Below, piece after piece: positions 17,545 through 26,153 of a stretch of DNA of 64,000 nucleotides. The stretch is from positions 32,358 through 96,357 of the forward strand of contig JACMPP010000077.1 in the NCBI GenBank assembly GCA_014377445.1. The letters run 5' to 3'. Position 1 is the first letter of the stretch, and every line of letters starts with the position of its first letter. This DNA is from Oligoflexus sp. (GTDB lineage Bacteria > Bdellovibrionota_B > Oligoflexia > Oligoflexales > Oligoflexaceae). The position numbers were made by a program, and so were the translations under genes. The notes beneath the pieces are model-generated. The model ran no database searches, was not told the DNA's origin, and saw only the letters and a list, made by a program, of their open reading frames with translations.

Positions 17545-18720
17545 ATGATCAACACTTTGCAGGCTAGCATCCTGACCATTGGCACCGAGGTCAGTTCCGG
17601 TCAGATCATCAATACCAATAGCGGTTGGATCGCGAATGAACTGACGAATCTCCGCATGAATGTGGCCTGGCATATCACCGTCGCCGACCTCAAGGACGAT
17701 ATGCTCGATGCCCTCAGCTTTCTTCAAAAGAAGTCCAAAACCATCGTCGTCACGGGCGGCCTCGGGCCGACCTCGGATGACTTTACGCGCAATATCATCA
17801 GTCAATGGGTCGATTCGCCCCTCGTTTTTGATGAAGCCTCCTGGCAACACGTTCTCGACCGATTTGTAAGCCTCGGTGTCGCGTCCGCCCCCGAGAGCAA
17901 TCGCCAACAGTGTTATTTTCCCAAAGGCGCCCGTATCCTGACCAATCGTAAGGGTACTGCGCACGGTTTCCGCGTCGAGTCCAAGGGCGTCACTCTCTTC
18001 GTCCTGCCTGGCCCTCCCGAAGAGATCAAAGCCATCTGGCAGGACCATATCGCGGCCGAACTTTCTCAAAACACGGCCGAAGCGGACGAGGTGGAGCTCA
18101 TCCGTTGGCAGTGCCTGGGGTTGAGCGAATCCAAACTCGGCGAGATGGTCCAGGAGCTTATCCAAGACTCAAGTTTAATAGCCGGATATCGTCCGCACCT
18201 GCCCTACGTCGAAATCAAGATCTGGTGCAAGAAGAGCCAGCGCGTGCGGGAGCAACATACGATCGACAGGATCGATGCTGCCATTCATCGCTGGGTCGTC
18301 AGCAGAGGCGACGAGGATGTCCTCGACAATCTCCTGTCTCAGTTCGACAATTTTGCTGAGGTCATCATCGATGACCAGGCATCTCTCGGTGCTATCGGCC
18401 ATCGCATCGGTCAGCGTTGGTCGCCAGACTCCAAAACCAAGCTGACGATCATCGATCAACTTCCTTCCCAGGCGACCAGGTCCGGCAAGCCCTTCTACGA
18501 AGCCGAAGGCTCTCACAAACTCCAGCTCGTCATAGGCCCGATCGATGCCGAGGGCGCCTGGGACGTTTGGTTTAAAAGCCCTGAAATGAAAAAGCTTCAG
18601 TCCCTCAAGCTTCCCTACAAGAGAAACCCGAAACGCATGGACCGCGAGCGGCTCTATATCTGCGAGCTCAGCCTCGCTGCCCTCAGTCGCATGGCTGATA
18701 AAGGAATAACGATCGTATGA
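17545..18720 (+). CDS. CinA-like protein with degenerate C-terminal domain
   Basis: This 391-residue product starts with a molybdopterin-binding-like (MoCF/CinA N) domain: ILTIGTEVSSGQIINTNSGWIA (about 9–30), VTGGLGPTSDD and the LPGPPEEIKAI motif (about 155–165). CinA N-domains hydrolyse ADP-ribose/FAD-type pyrophosphates. A middle KH-like region follows (about 170–260). Where CinA normally has the NMN deamidase with ESCTGG, the sequence reads IIDDQASLGAIGHRI and then IIDQLPSQATRSG, so the catalytic motif is missing. GGAGG lies 9 bases before the ATG. The stop overlaps lpxK by 4 bases. Confidence 0.8.
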   Translation: MINTLQASILTIGTEVSSGQIINTNSGWIANELTNLRMNVAWHITVADLKDDMLDALSFLQKKSKTIVVTGGLGPTSDDFTRNIISQWVDSPLVFDEASWQHVLDRFVSLGVASAPESNRQQCYFPKGARILTNRKGTAHGFRVESKGVTLFVLPGPPEEIKAIWQDHIAAELSQNTAEADEVELIRWQCLGLSESKLGEMVQELIQDSSLIAGYRPHLPYVEIKIWCKKSQRVREQHTIDRIDAAIHRWVVSRGDEDVLDNLLSQFDNFAEVIIDDQASLGAIGHRIGQRWSPDSKTKLTIIDQLPSQATRSGKPFYEAEGSHKLQLVIGPIDAEGAWDVWFKSPEMKKLQSLKLPYKRNPKRMDRERLYICELSLAALSRMADKGITIV

Positions 18721-19784
18721 CCTACCCACCTTTCTGGTTACGCGTTTTTCTTTGGCCGCTATCCTGGCTTTATTCCGTCGTGACAAGGATAAGACGCAAC
18801 TGGTACGAGCGTGGTTTTCTATCTTCCTTCCCTTTGCAGGGAACAGTCATCTCGATCGGCAACATCGAAGCGGGTGGCACCGGCAAAAGCCCCATGACAC
18901 TCGAACTTTGCCGTCTGCTCCGTTCGCAGGGCGCAACACCTGTGATCCTCACCCGCGGCTACAAGAGCGGTTTATCGGCCAAAGAATCAGCCGTCATCCT
19001 CGGGGAAAAGGTTATCCTCCAAGCCCAGAACACCCTTAATTTCGTGGCTGACGAAGCCCGTATGCAGGCGGCAGCCCTTCACGATGTGCCGATCATCCTC
19101 GGCAGCGATCGTCACAATGCAGCCAAGCGCTACCTCGAACATTTCCCCAATCCCTCGCATTGGATTCTCGACGACGGTTTCCAACATCAACGTATTCGTC
19201 GCGATATCGATATCGTATTACTCGATGCCAAACGCCCCTTTGACAACGGCCACTGCCTCCCGGCCGGTCTGCTTCGGGAAGGCAAACGAAGCCTCAAGAA
19301 AGCCGATTGGATCATCTTTACCCGCGCCGATGCCAGCACTCCGGAAAGCCAACTCGCCTCGAATCTCGGGCCTTACAAGGTCCCTCATTCCGCAGTCACC
19401 TTTATCAGCGGTGAGCCGACTCCGATCAAAGAAGGTCTTCCGCGTTGGCAGGATATCAAAGACTGGACCCTCGCTCTCGGTGTTGCCAAACCCGAGCGGG
19501 TCGAAGAAGGCATTCGCCGCTTTAATCTCAGCGTAAAACATCGCGTGACCGGAGCCGACCACGAACTTTTCGATCATAAGTCCCTCCAAGTCTGCCTCGA
19601 TTCATCGGATGGCCTTCTCACGACAGAAAAAGACTATTGGCGCGAGAAACAATACTTCGATCTCCTGGACCAACCGGTTTATCTCATCCCCTTGTCCATC
19701 CAATGGCAAAAGGGCGAATCTTTTCCGCACATCCTCGAAGTCTTAACACAAAATTTACCGAAAAAATCATTAGAAATATCATAG
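18717..19784 (+). CDS. lpxK: Tetraacyldisaccharide 4'-kinase
   Basis: A 355-residue lipid A kinase that phosphorylates the 4' position of the tetraacyl-disaccharide at the inner membrane. The N-terminal amphipathic/membrane segment (PPFWLRVFLWPLSWLYSVVT) is followed by the P-loop SIGNIEAGGTGKSPMTLEL (about residues 46–64), LTRGYKSG, and ILDDGFQHQRIRRDIDIVLLDA (about 149–170), the LpxK-specific DDGFQH motif. Its start lies within the cinA-like stop (ATGA), so the two are translationally coupled, although no functional link is known. It ends in an A/T-rich stretch before the phoBR promoter. Confidence 0.95.
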   Translation: MTYPPFWLRVFLWPLSWLYSVVTRIRRNWYERGFLSSFPLQGTVISIGNIEAGGTGKSPMTLELCRLLRSQGATPVILTRGYKSGLSAKESAVILGEKVILQAQNTLNFVADEARMQAAALHDVPIILGSDRHNAAKRYLEHFPNPSHWILDDGFQHQRIRRDIDIVLLDAKRPFDNGHCLPAGLLREGKRSLKKADWIIFTRADASTPESQLASNLGPYKVPHSAVTFISGEPTPIKEGLPRWQDIKDWTLALGVAKPERVEEGIRRFNLSVKHRVTGADHELFDHKSLQVCLDSSDGLLTTEKDYWREKQYFDLLDQPVYLIPLSIQWQKGESFPHILEVLTQNLPKKSLEIS

Positions 19785-19842
19785 AGATACCTCCTAAAAT
19801 GCGTTTTGGGCGAAGCCTTGACCCAAAGACTCTCCATTGGCT

Positions 19843-19871
19843 TTGCTTTTCCCCGGAAACTCACCTATAAG
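19843..19871 (+). promoter_or_regulatory. Probable sigma-70 promoter of phoBR
   Basis: TTGCTT at 19843–19848, 17-base spacer, TATAAG at 19866–19871. The GTG start of the regulator lies 33 bases further on. Confidence 0.5.
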
Positions 19872-19903
19872 TCAGGCGAATCCAACCCGAGGGGAGCCTA
19901 AGC

Positions 19904-20617
19904 GTGCAGCATATTTTGGTGATTGAAGACGATCCCGATATCCGCGAACTCATCGGTTACAATCTTAAACGCGAAGGCTTTGAAGTCATCCTTTGCAACA
20001 ACGGCCAGGACGGGCTCGATGCCGCCCTGCAAAACGATGTGGATCTCATCATCCTCGACCTCATGATGCCGAGACTCAACGGTATCGAAGTCTGCAAGCG
20101 CATCCGCGAGACACCTGAAAAACGCAACATTCCCGTCATCATGCTGACTGCGAAATCGGAAGAAACCGACATCGTCTTCGGTCTCGGTGTCGGAGCCGAC
20201 GATTACATCACGAAGCCTTTCGGATTGAAGGAACTCATTGCGCGGGTCTATACCCGTCTTCGCAGCTTTCCAACGCCTGTGGCAGCCCCTGCCTCAGCAG
20301 TTACGGCCCCCGAAGATGTTGATGTCTTGCGTCAGGGCGATGTCGAGATCGACCGGGCCCGCTTCCACATCAAGGTCTGCGGCACGCAGGTTCCTATGAC
20401 ATTGGCTGAATTCCGCCTCTTCGATGCCCTTGTCTCGCGTCCTGGCATCGTTCTCTCCCGCGATCGTCTGCTCGATGCCGTGACCGGTGGCGAAGGTGTT
20501 TTGATCGACCGCAATATCGATGTGCATGTGCGCTCCATTCGCAAAAAGCTTGGGGAATCGCGTGAGCTCATCGAAACCGTCCGTGGCCTCGGCTACAAGT
20601 TCAGGGAACTTCAATGA
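19904..20617 (+). CDS. phoB: PhoB-type response regulator
   Basis: A 237-residue OmpR-family regulator. The receiver domain has ILVIEDDPDI, LIILDLMMPRLNGIEVC (phosphoacceptor Asp at about residue 52) and DDYITKPFGLKELIARV. A short Ala/Pro linker leads to a winged-helix DNA-binding domain (about 143–237) ending in the typical VDVHVRSIRKKLGE and ETVRGLGYKF. It starts at GTG with GGGGAG upstream. The downstream kinase overlaps by 4 bases, and the pst phosphate transporter follows, so phosphate-starvation control of pst is the obvious role. The identity relies on this context. Confidence 0.9.
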   Translation: MQHILVIEDDPDIRELIGYNLKREGFEVILCNNGQDGLDAALQNDVDLIILDLMMPRLNGIEVCKRIRETPEKRNIPVIMLTAKSEETDIVFGLGVGADDYITKPFGLKELIARVYTRLRSFPTPVAAPASAVTAPEDVDVLRQGDVEIDRARFHIKVCGTQVPMTLAEFRLFDALVSRPGIVLSRDRLLDAVTGGEGVLIDRNIDVHVRSIRKKLGESRELIETVRGLGYKFRELQ

Positions 20618-22044
20618 TGCGTTCAAAGTTCTTCTGGAAGAACTTTCTCTCGTTCGTGGTGATCATCTGTTTCACCACGTTCGTCGTCTCCTACCTCCTG
20701 ATCATCCAATCGCAGCAATTCATAGAATCGACAGCCACCGACAGCCTTCAGGAAAAGTTGGTCATCTTTGGCCCTTATTTTGAAGACGGAGTGAGCTGGC
20801 GTGAGCCGGAGACGATCAAGAAAATCATCGCTATCGCCAACGAAGCCAAGACGCGCCTGACAGTTCTCGACGAAAACGAGAATCTACTTCTCGAATCGGA
20901 CGTGAATGAGATTCAGATCGCCGAAAGCCAGCGCGGTCGGCCGGAGCTTAAACAGGCCAAGGTTCTCGGCGGAGGACTGGCCAAGCGCGTCTCCCCCAAT
21001 TCCAAGCGAGAGACCCTCTATTCGGCCAAGAAAATCATGACCCCCAAGGGCGCTCTTCTGCTTCGCGTCGGCATGCCGATGCACAAGCTCGAGAAGAGGC
21101 TCAAAGATATCTTCATGGCCCTCGCTATCGGCGCCGCCTTCGGCATGCTCCTCTCTGTCCTGATCGCCCTTATACTGGTGCGCCGCATCACCGATCCCGT
21201 ATCAGAGATGACCAAGGTCGCCGAAGCGATTTCTCACGGCAACTATGCAGCGCGCATTCGCCGTCTGCCCTCGAATGAACTGGGCAGTCTGGGCGAAGCG
21301 ATCAACCGCCTGGCAGAGGCCGTTCAAGCCAACATCACCCGTCGCGAGAAGATGGAGAAGATCCGTCGCGATTTTTCCAGCAACATCGCCCACGAGCTCA
21401 AGACACCTCTGACTTCGATCAAAGGCTACGCGGACACTCTTCTCGAGGGTGCAATCGACGACAAGGAAAACAATGTACGTTTCCTCCGCATCATCAACAA
21501 CAACGTCGAACGCATGGTGAGCCTCGTCAACGAAAGTCTCAACCTCGCCACCATCGAAGCGAATGAAGGCATCACCGAGCTCAGTTCGGTCGACTGGAAA
21601 CCGATCATCCAGGAAGCGGTCAATCGCCACCAGATCCGGATGAACGATAAGGGCATCACCTTTAAGAATACCGTCGATAGCGATGAAGACACTCTTCTGG
21701 TTCGTGGCGACAGAAAAGCCATGTTCCACATCCTCGACAACCTTCTCCAAAACGCTGTGAGCTATACCCCCAAGAACGGCGAAGTTGAACTCAACGTTGC
21801 CTCCGTCAATAAATACTGCGAACTCTCAGTCCGCGACACTGGCATTGGCATCGCCAAGAAGGATCAGTCCAGAATCTTCCAGCGATTCTATCGCGTGGAT
21901 GCCGCCCGCACCCGCAACGAGGGTGGTACCGGACTTGGGCTCGCCATTGTGAAGCACTTGGTGATTCAGATCCAGGGCACTATTCGTGTCGACAGTGAGC
22001 TGAACCAGGGATCAAAATTCACAGTGCGCCTTCCGTCAGCGTAA
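20614..22044 (+). CDS. phoR: PhoR-type membrane sensor histidine kinase
   Basis: A 476-residue kinase: membrane helix at about residues 10–32, periplasmic sensor of about 130 residues, second helix at about 165–190, HAMP (RRITDPVSEMTKVAEAIS), HisKA with NIAHELKTPLTSIKGYADTLLEGA (His at about residue 260) and HATPase_c with NLLQNAVSYTP, DTGIGI and GGTGLGLAIVKHL. The HELKTPLTSIKGYxETLLxGA wording is that of the PhoR/WalK branch. E. coli PhoR has no large periplasmic domain but Bacillus PhoR does, so this is the latter layout. It is translationally coupled to phoB. Confidence 0.9.
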   Translation: MMRSKFFWKNFLSFVVIICFTTFVVSYLLIIQSQQFIESTATDSLQEKLVIFGPYFEDGVSWREPETIKKIIAIANEAKTRLTVLDENENLLLESDVNEIQIAESQRGRPELKQAKVLGGGLAKRVSPNSKRETLYSAKKIMTPKGALLLRVGMPMHKLEKRLKDIFMALAIGAAFGMLLSVLIALILVRRITDPVSEMTKVAEAISHGNYAARIRRLPSNELGSLGEAINRLAEAVQANITRREKMEKIRRDFSSNIAHELKTPLTSIKGYADTLLEGAIDDKENNVRFLRIINNNVERMVSLVNESLNLATIEANEGITELSSVDWKPIIQEAVNRHQIRMNDKGITFKNTVDSDEDTLLVRGDRKAMFHILDNLLQNAVSYTPKNGEVELNVASVNKYCELSVRDTGIGIAKKDQSRIFQRFYRVDAARTRNEGGTGLGLAIVKHLVIQIQGTIRVDSELNQGSKFTVRLPSA

Positions 22045-22182
22045 TCCGCCTCTGTCTTGCATCTTATTTCACTTCCAAGGCCGGTTCGTTGCAGGTATAA
22101 ATCCAGCCATCCGACTCATTTTTTTATGATAGCGTCATTTTGAACAGGGTCTATAGAAGCCTTAAGCGAAAAGTTTCACCAG

Positions 22183-22212
22183 GGCTTTATCATGGCTTTA
22201 CAAAAGTACTGT
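22183..22212 (+). promoter_or_regulatory. Candidate Pho box and promoter of pstSCAB
   Basis: Two perfect 7-base direct repeats, GGCTTTA at 22183–22189 and 22194–22200, are separated by 4 bases (TCAT). That is exactly the geometry of a PhoB-binding Pho box, although the bases differ from E. coli CTGTCAT. A TACTGT -10-like hexamer begins 7 bases downstream. The rest of the 312-base gap (22045–22356) shows no open frame. Confidence 0.4.
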
Positions 22213-22356
22213 AAATCGCAGTTGAGTTTGCAGAATTAGCTGAAAAATCAGCAGAGTGACCGAGCCGAAAGGCCCAGCCAGCGCTGATTGGAAGCACAGT
22301 GCAGACTCGAACTAAGAAGCTCAAAACGAGCTTCACCACTAGAATCGGAGTTGTGA

Positions 22357-23289
22357 ATGAAAAAGGTATTGTTAAGTGTCCTTCTAACAGCAACAGCGAG
22401 TACATCCCAAGCTTTCGCAGTCGACAAGTCTCTCAAAGGTGAAGTGAAACTCGACGGTTCCAGCACTGTTTTCCCAATCGCTGAAGCCGCTGCTGAAGAA
22501 TTCCAAAAAGAATATCCAAACGTTCGTGTCACTGTCGGTGTCTCAGGCACAGGCGGCGGTATGAAGAAATATACTGTTGGCGAAATCGACATCGCTAATG
22601 CTTCTCGTAAAATGAAAGACGAAGAAGCCAAAAAAGCTACTGAGAACAAGATCGAAACCATCGAATTGCCTATCGCCAACGACGGTATCGCGGTTGTTGT
22701 CAACCCGAAAAACACTTTCGTTAAGTCTTTGACTCTGACTCAACTCAAAGCACTTTGGGAACCAGGCAGCAAAGTCAAAACATGGAAAGACCTCGACCCA
22801 AGTTTCCCGGCCGATCCAGTCAAGCTTTACGGACCAGGTGCCGATTCAGGTACTTTTGACTTCTTCACTGAGCACGTCATGGGTACAGCTCGTCTATCTC
22901 GCAGCGATTATATCGCCAGCGAAGACGACAACGTCCTTGTAACGGGTGTCAGCAAAGACAAAAACGCACTGGGCTACTTCGGCTTCGCTTACTTCGTTGA
23001 AAACGCTAAAGTGATCCGTGACATCCCAATCGTAGGCAAAGACGGTGTAGCTATCACGCCATCGGCCGAGACGATCGAAAAAGGCACATACAGCCTGGCT
23101 CGCCCCCTCATGATCTATGTCAACAAAAAGTCAGCTCAGAGACCAGAAGTGAAAGCTTTTGTAAGTTTCATGCTGAAAAATGCTGGCAAACTCTCTAAAG
23201 AAGTCGGCTACGTGCCTTTGAAAGAAGCAATCTATACGGACGCGATCAAGAAATTTGACGCTGCCATGTCTGGAAAAGCTTCTCATTGA
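22357..23289 (+). CDS. pstS: Phosphate ABC transporter, substrate-binding protein
   Basis: The 310-residue periplasmic protein begins with a signal peptide (MKKVLLSVLLTATASTSQAFA) followed by LKGEVKLDGSSTVFPIAEAAAEEF, the PstS start that supplies phosphate ligands. VSGTGGGMKKYTVGEIDIANASR and GADSGTFDFFTEHVMG are the other ligand loops. Family members capture orthophosphate with high affinity. It is first in a pstS–pstC–pstA–pstB series, 20 bases before pstC. Confidence 0.95.
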   Translation: MKKVLLSVLLTATASTSQAFAVDKSLKGEVKLDGSSTVFPIAEAAAEEFQKEYPNVRVTVGVSGTGGGMKKYTVGEIDIANASRKMKDEEAKKATENKIETIELPIANDGIAVVVNPKNTFVKSLTLTQLKALWEPGSKVKTWKDLDPSFPADPVKLYGPGADSGTFDFFTEHVMGTARLSRSDYIASEDDNVLVTGVSKDKNALGYFGFAYFVENAKVIRDIPIVGKDGVAITPSAETIEKGTYSLARPLMIYVNKKSAQRPEVKAFVSFMLKNAGKLSKEVGYVPLKEAIYTDAIKKFDAAMSGKASH

Positions 23290-23309
23290 TAATAATCAAG
23301 AGGTGATGT

Positions 23310-24221
23310 GTGACGAGCCAGCTTTGGGCCAAAATCAGTCCATGGCAACGATGGCGTGAACGGATGGTAATCAGAGGCCTCGCTTTTACGGCGATGGTCT
23401 CCATCTTCACCACCGTTGGAATTATCTTCATCCTGGGCGAAGAATCATTTCAGTTCTTTTCTCAGGTCTCTTTGAAGGAATTCTTATTTAACACCCGTTG
23501 GGCTCCACTCTTCGAACCTCGTTCGTTTGGAATCTGGCCTCTGATCAATGGCACTCTGATCATCGCGATCGGTGCCATTATCTTCGCCCTTCCCGTCGGC
23601 CTCGGTATCGCCATCTACACGTCCGAGTATGCGACCGGCTGGTGGCAAAAGGTCCTCAAACCGGTCCTCGAAATTCTTGCGGGTATTCCCTCGGTCGTCT
23701 ACGGCTTCTTTGCCCTTACACAGGTCACACCCTTTCTCCAAAAAATATTTCCTAATATCGAAGTCTTTAACGCCTTGAGCGCGTCAATCGTTATTGCCAT
23801 CATGATTTTACCCACGATCGCCTCGATCTGTGATGACTCTCTTCGCGCGATTCCCAAAACCGTGCGCGACGGCGCCTACGCTCTCGGCACTCGCAAATCC
23901 GAAGTGACTTTGCACATCGTGGTACCAGCCGCTTTGAGTGGTATTCTGGCTTCCTTTATCCTCGCGTTCTCCCGAGCTATCGGCGAAACGATGGCCGTGA
24001 CTCTCGCTGCAGGCGCGACGCCCCAGCTAACTGCCAACCCACTCGTAGGGGTACAGGCAATGACAGCTTATATCGCTCAGGTCAGCATGGGCGATGTTGC
24101 TCACGGTACCGTCGAGTACCAATCTATCTTCGCCGTCGGCCTGGTCCTCTTCCTGATGACGCTGGCGATGAACCTTCTCTCGCAGTTTATTGTCAAACGC
24201 TATGCTAGGAAATACGAATGA
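23310..24221 (+). CDS. pstC: Phosphate ABC transporter, permease PstC
   Basis: A 303-residue inner-membrane permease with six predicted helices, starting with one at about residues 24–46. It carries the PstC-type segments ILAGIPSVVYGFFAL, SICDDSLRAIPKTVRDGAYALGTRKSEV (EAA loop contacting PstB) and AIGETMAVTLAAG. Two PstC/PstA subunits form the channel. It starts at GTG preceded by AGAGGTGA. Its stop overlaps the pstA start (ATGA). Confidence 0.94.
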   Translation: MTSQLWAKISPWQRWRERMVIRGLAFTAMVSIFTTVGIIFILGEESFQFFSQVSLKEFLFNTRWAPLFEPRSFGIWPLINGTLIIAIGAIIFALPVGLGIAIYTSEYATGWWQKVLKPVLEILAGIPSVVYGFFALTQVTPFLQKIFPNIEVFNALSASIVIAIMILPTIASICDDSLRAIPKTVRDGAYALGTRKSEVTLHIVVPAALSGILASFILAFSRAIGETMAVTLAAGATPQLTANPLVGVQAMTAYIAQVSMGDVAHGTVEYQSIFAVGLVLFLMTLAMNLLSQFIVKRYARKYE

Positions 24222-25177
24222 ATCCTATCGAAGGCACCATTGACTCGCAGTCGAAATCTGAGACTGCTGCGGGAGTAAAGGCAGGAGTTGCGGCCGGTGA
24301 TGAAGCCGCCCTTCATCCGATGTTTCACAATCCGCGCAAACTGCGCCTTTTCAAAGAACGCTTCTTCTATGGCTCAATACTCCTCGCGACCCTGTGCGCG
24401 CTGGGCTTTCTCTTCTATTTGCTCTTCAGCATCGGGGCCCAGGGTTGGGAACATCTCGATATGGATTTCATCAATAATTTCCCTTCGCGTAAACCAGCCC
24501 AGGCTGGCTTCAAATCAGCGATCTGGGGAACGGTCTGGCTCGGCGGCATGACGCTGATCTTCTCCGTCTTCTTCGGGGTAGGCGCGGCCCTTTATCTACA
24601 GGAATTGTCGCCTAAAAATCGTTTCACCAGTTCTATCCAGGTGTCGATTTCCACCCTCGCCGGTGTCCCTTCGATCATCTACGGTATGCTTGGCCTCGGT
24701 ATCTTCGTCCGCTTCATGGGCATGGGTCGCTCCGTCCTCGCCGGATCGCTAACGCTCAGCCTTCTCATTATCCCCGTCATCATCATCGCCTCGCGTGAAG
24801 CGCTGAAAGCCGTGCCTGATTCCATGCGCATGGCCTCTTTCGCCCTCGGTGCCACGCGTTGGCAGACCGTCCGCGATCACGTCCTTCCCGCAGCGGTTCC
24901 GGGTATTGCGACCGGCGTTATTCTCGCTATGGCCCGTGCTATGGGCGAAGCCGCTCCACTGATCATGCTTGGAGCCCTCACGTACGTTGCCTTTGTTCCC
25001 TCCGGGCCGCTGGATCCGTTTACGGCGATGCCGATCCAGATTTTCAACTGGACGTCCCGTCCGCAGGAAGCATTTCACGACCTTGCCTCGACAGGCATTA
25101 TCGTGCTCCTTGGCTTTCTCATGCTCTGCAACTCGGTAGCCATATTCATTCGTTTGCGTTGGGGTAGAAAATTATGA
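24218..25177 (+). CDS. pstA: Phosphate ABC transporter, permease PstA
   Basis: A 319-residue second permease. A charged N-terminal cytoplasmic stretch of about 50 residues is longer than in E. coli. It has [24 protein letters not shown], the EAA loop [35 protein letters not shown] and [18 protein letters not shown]. It overlaps pstC at its start and pstB at its end by 4 bases each, so translation of the operon is tightly coupled. Confidence 0.94.
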   Translation: MNPIEGTIDSQSKSETAAGVKAGVAAGDEAALHPMFHNPRKLRLFKERFFYGSILLATLCALGFLFYLLFSIGAQGWEHLDMDFINNFPSRKPAQAGFKSAIWGTVWLGGMTLIFSVFFGVGAALYLQELSPKNRFTSSIQVSISTLAGVPSIIYGMLGLGIFVRFMGMGRSVLAGSLTLSLLIIPVIIIASREALKAVPDSMRMASFALGATRWQTVRDHVLPAAVPGIATGVILAMARAMGEAAPLIMLGALTYVAFVPSGPLDPFTAMPIQIFNWTSRPQEAFHDLASTGIIVLLGFLMLCNSVAIFIRLRWGRKL

Positions 25178-25941
25178 TGAGCCAAAAATTTACGAGCCCT
25201 ATCCTCCAGGCGACCAACCTCAATCTTTATTACGGCACTAAAAAAGTCGTTAAAAACCTGAATATGAAGATCGGCAAGAAGACCGTCACCGCGATGATCG
25301 GACCGTCGGGTTGCGGGAAATCCACGATTCTTCGCAGCTTCAATCGGATGAATGATTTCATCGACACCTTCAGCCACGAAGGCGAAATCCTTTTCGAAGG
25401 TTCGGATATTTACAAATCGAAAATCGATGTCACGGAATTCCGTCGGCGTATCGGTATGGTCTTTCAAAAGCCCAATCCCTTCTCCAGCTCGATCGCCAAA
25501 AACATCACCTGGGGCCCGAAAATCAACGGCTATAAGGGTGATTTGAACGAACTCGTCGAAACGTCTCTGCGTAAAGCCGCTCTCTGGGACGAAGTGAAGG
25601 ACAAGCTCAACGACAGCGGTCTCGCCCTTTCCGGCGGGCAGCAACAGCGTCTTTGTATCGCACGCGCCATTGCCATGGATCCAGAGGTCATCCTAATGGA
25701 TGAGCCATGTTCCGCTTTGGACCCGGCTTCCACTCTGGCGATCGAAGATTTGATCCACGATCTCAAACAGCAATACACGATCGTAATTGTGACACACAAC
25801 ATGCAGCAAGCTGCGCGCGTTTCGGAATATACAGCTTTTATGTACAATGGTGACTTAGTTGAGTACGGTCCTACGACAAAACTCTTCTCAACACCCGATG
25901 AAAAATTGACTCGCGATTATATAGTAGGTCGATTTGGCTAA
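25174..25941 (+). CDS. pstB: Phosphate ABC transporter, ATP-binding protein PstB
   Basis: A 255-residue ATPase with Walker [10 protein letters not shown] (about residue 43), the PstB-specific SFNRMNDFI after it, Q loop MVFQKPNPF, signature [14 protein letters not shown], Walker [14 protein letters not shown] and the switch His in [12 protein letters not shown]. It drives phosphate import with PstC and PstA. PhoU, which often follows, is absent here; a terminator comes about 50 bases after the stop. Confidence 0.96.
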   Translation: MMSQKFTSPILQATNLNLYYGTKKVVKNLNMKIGKKTVTAMIGPSGCGKSTILRSFNRMNDFIDTFSHEGEILFEGSDIYKSKIDVTEFRRRIGMVFQKPNPFSSSIAKNITWGPKINGYKGDLNELVETSLRKAALWDEVKDKLNDSGLALSGGQQQRLCIARAIAMDPEVILMDEPCSALDPASTLAIEDLIHDLKQQYTIVIVTHNMQQAARVSEYTAFMYNGDLVEYGPTTKLFSTPDEKLTRDYIVGRFG

Positions 25942-25990
25942 ATTCTGGCGACTCCTGCCAGACTTTTTCTCCGCAGCTCTCCAGGGCCGG

Positions 25991-26011
25991 GCCCAGCGGG
26001 CTTTTCTTTCT
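25991..26011 (+). terminator. Terminator after pstB
   Basis: GCCC-AGC-GGGC followed by TTTTCTTTCT; a short stem with a pyrimidine tail that ends the pst operon. Confidence 0.55.
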
Positions 26012-26153
26012 AGTCCTTACCCCCAAGCAGTGTTAAATTATCAGCGCATGAAAGCAGGGCCCGCGTGCTGTTTGCTGACGACTGTTCTCTCGAACAGCCT
26101 CAGGTTGACTGCTGATAAGAAGTTCCCAATCCCAAATCCTAGATGAGTTGAAT

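Noticed and set aside
25934..26146. 70-residue frame after pstB
   Set aside because: It runs through the pst terminator, overlaps pstB, has no ribosome site and encodes no recognisable protein.
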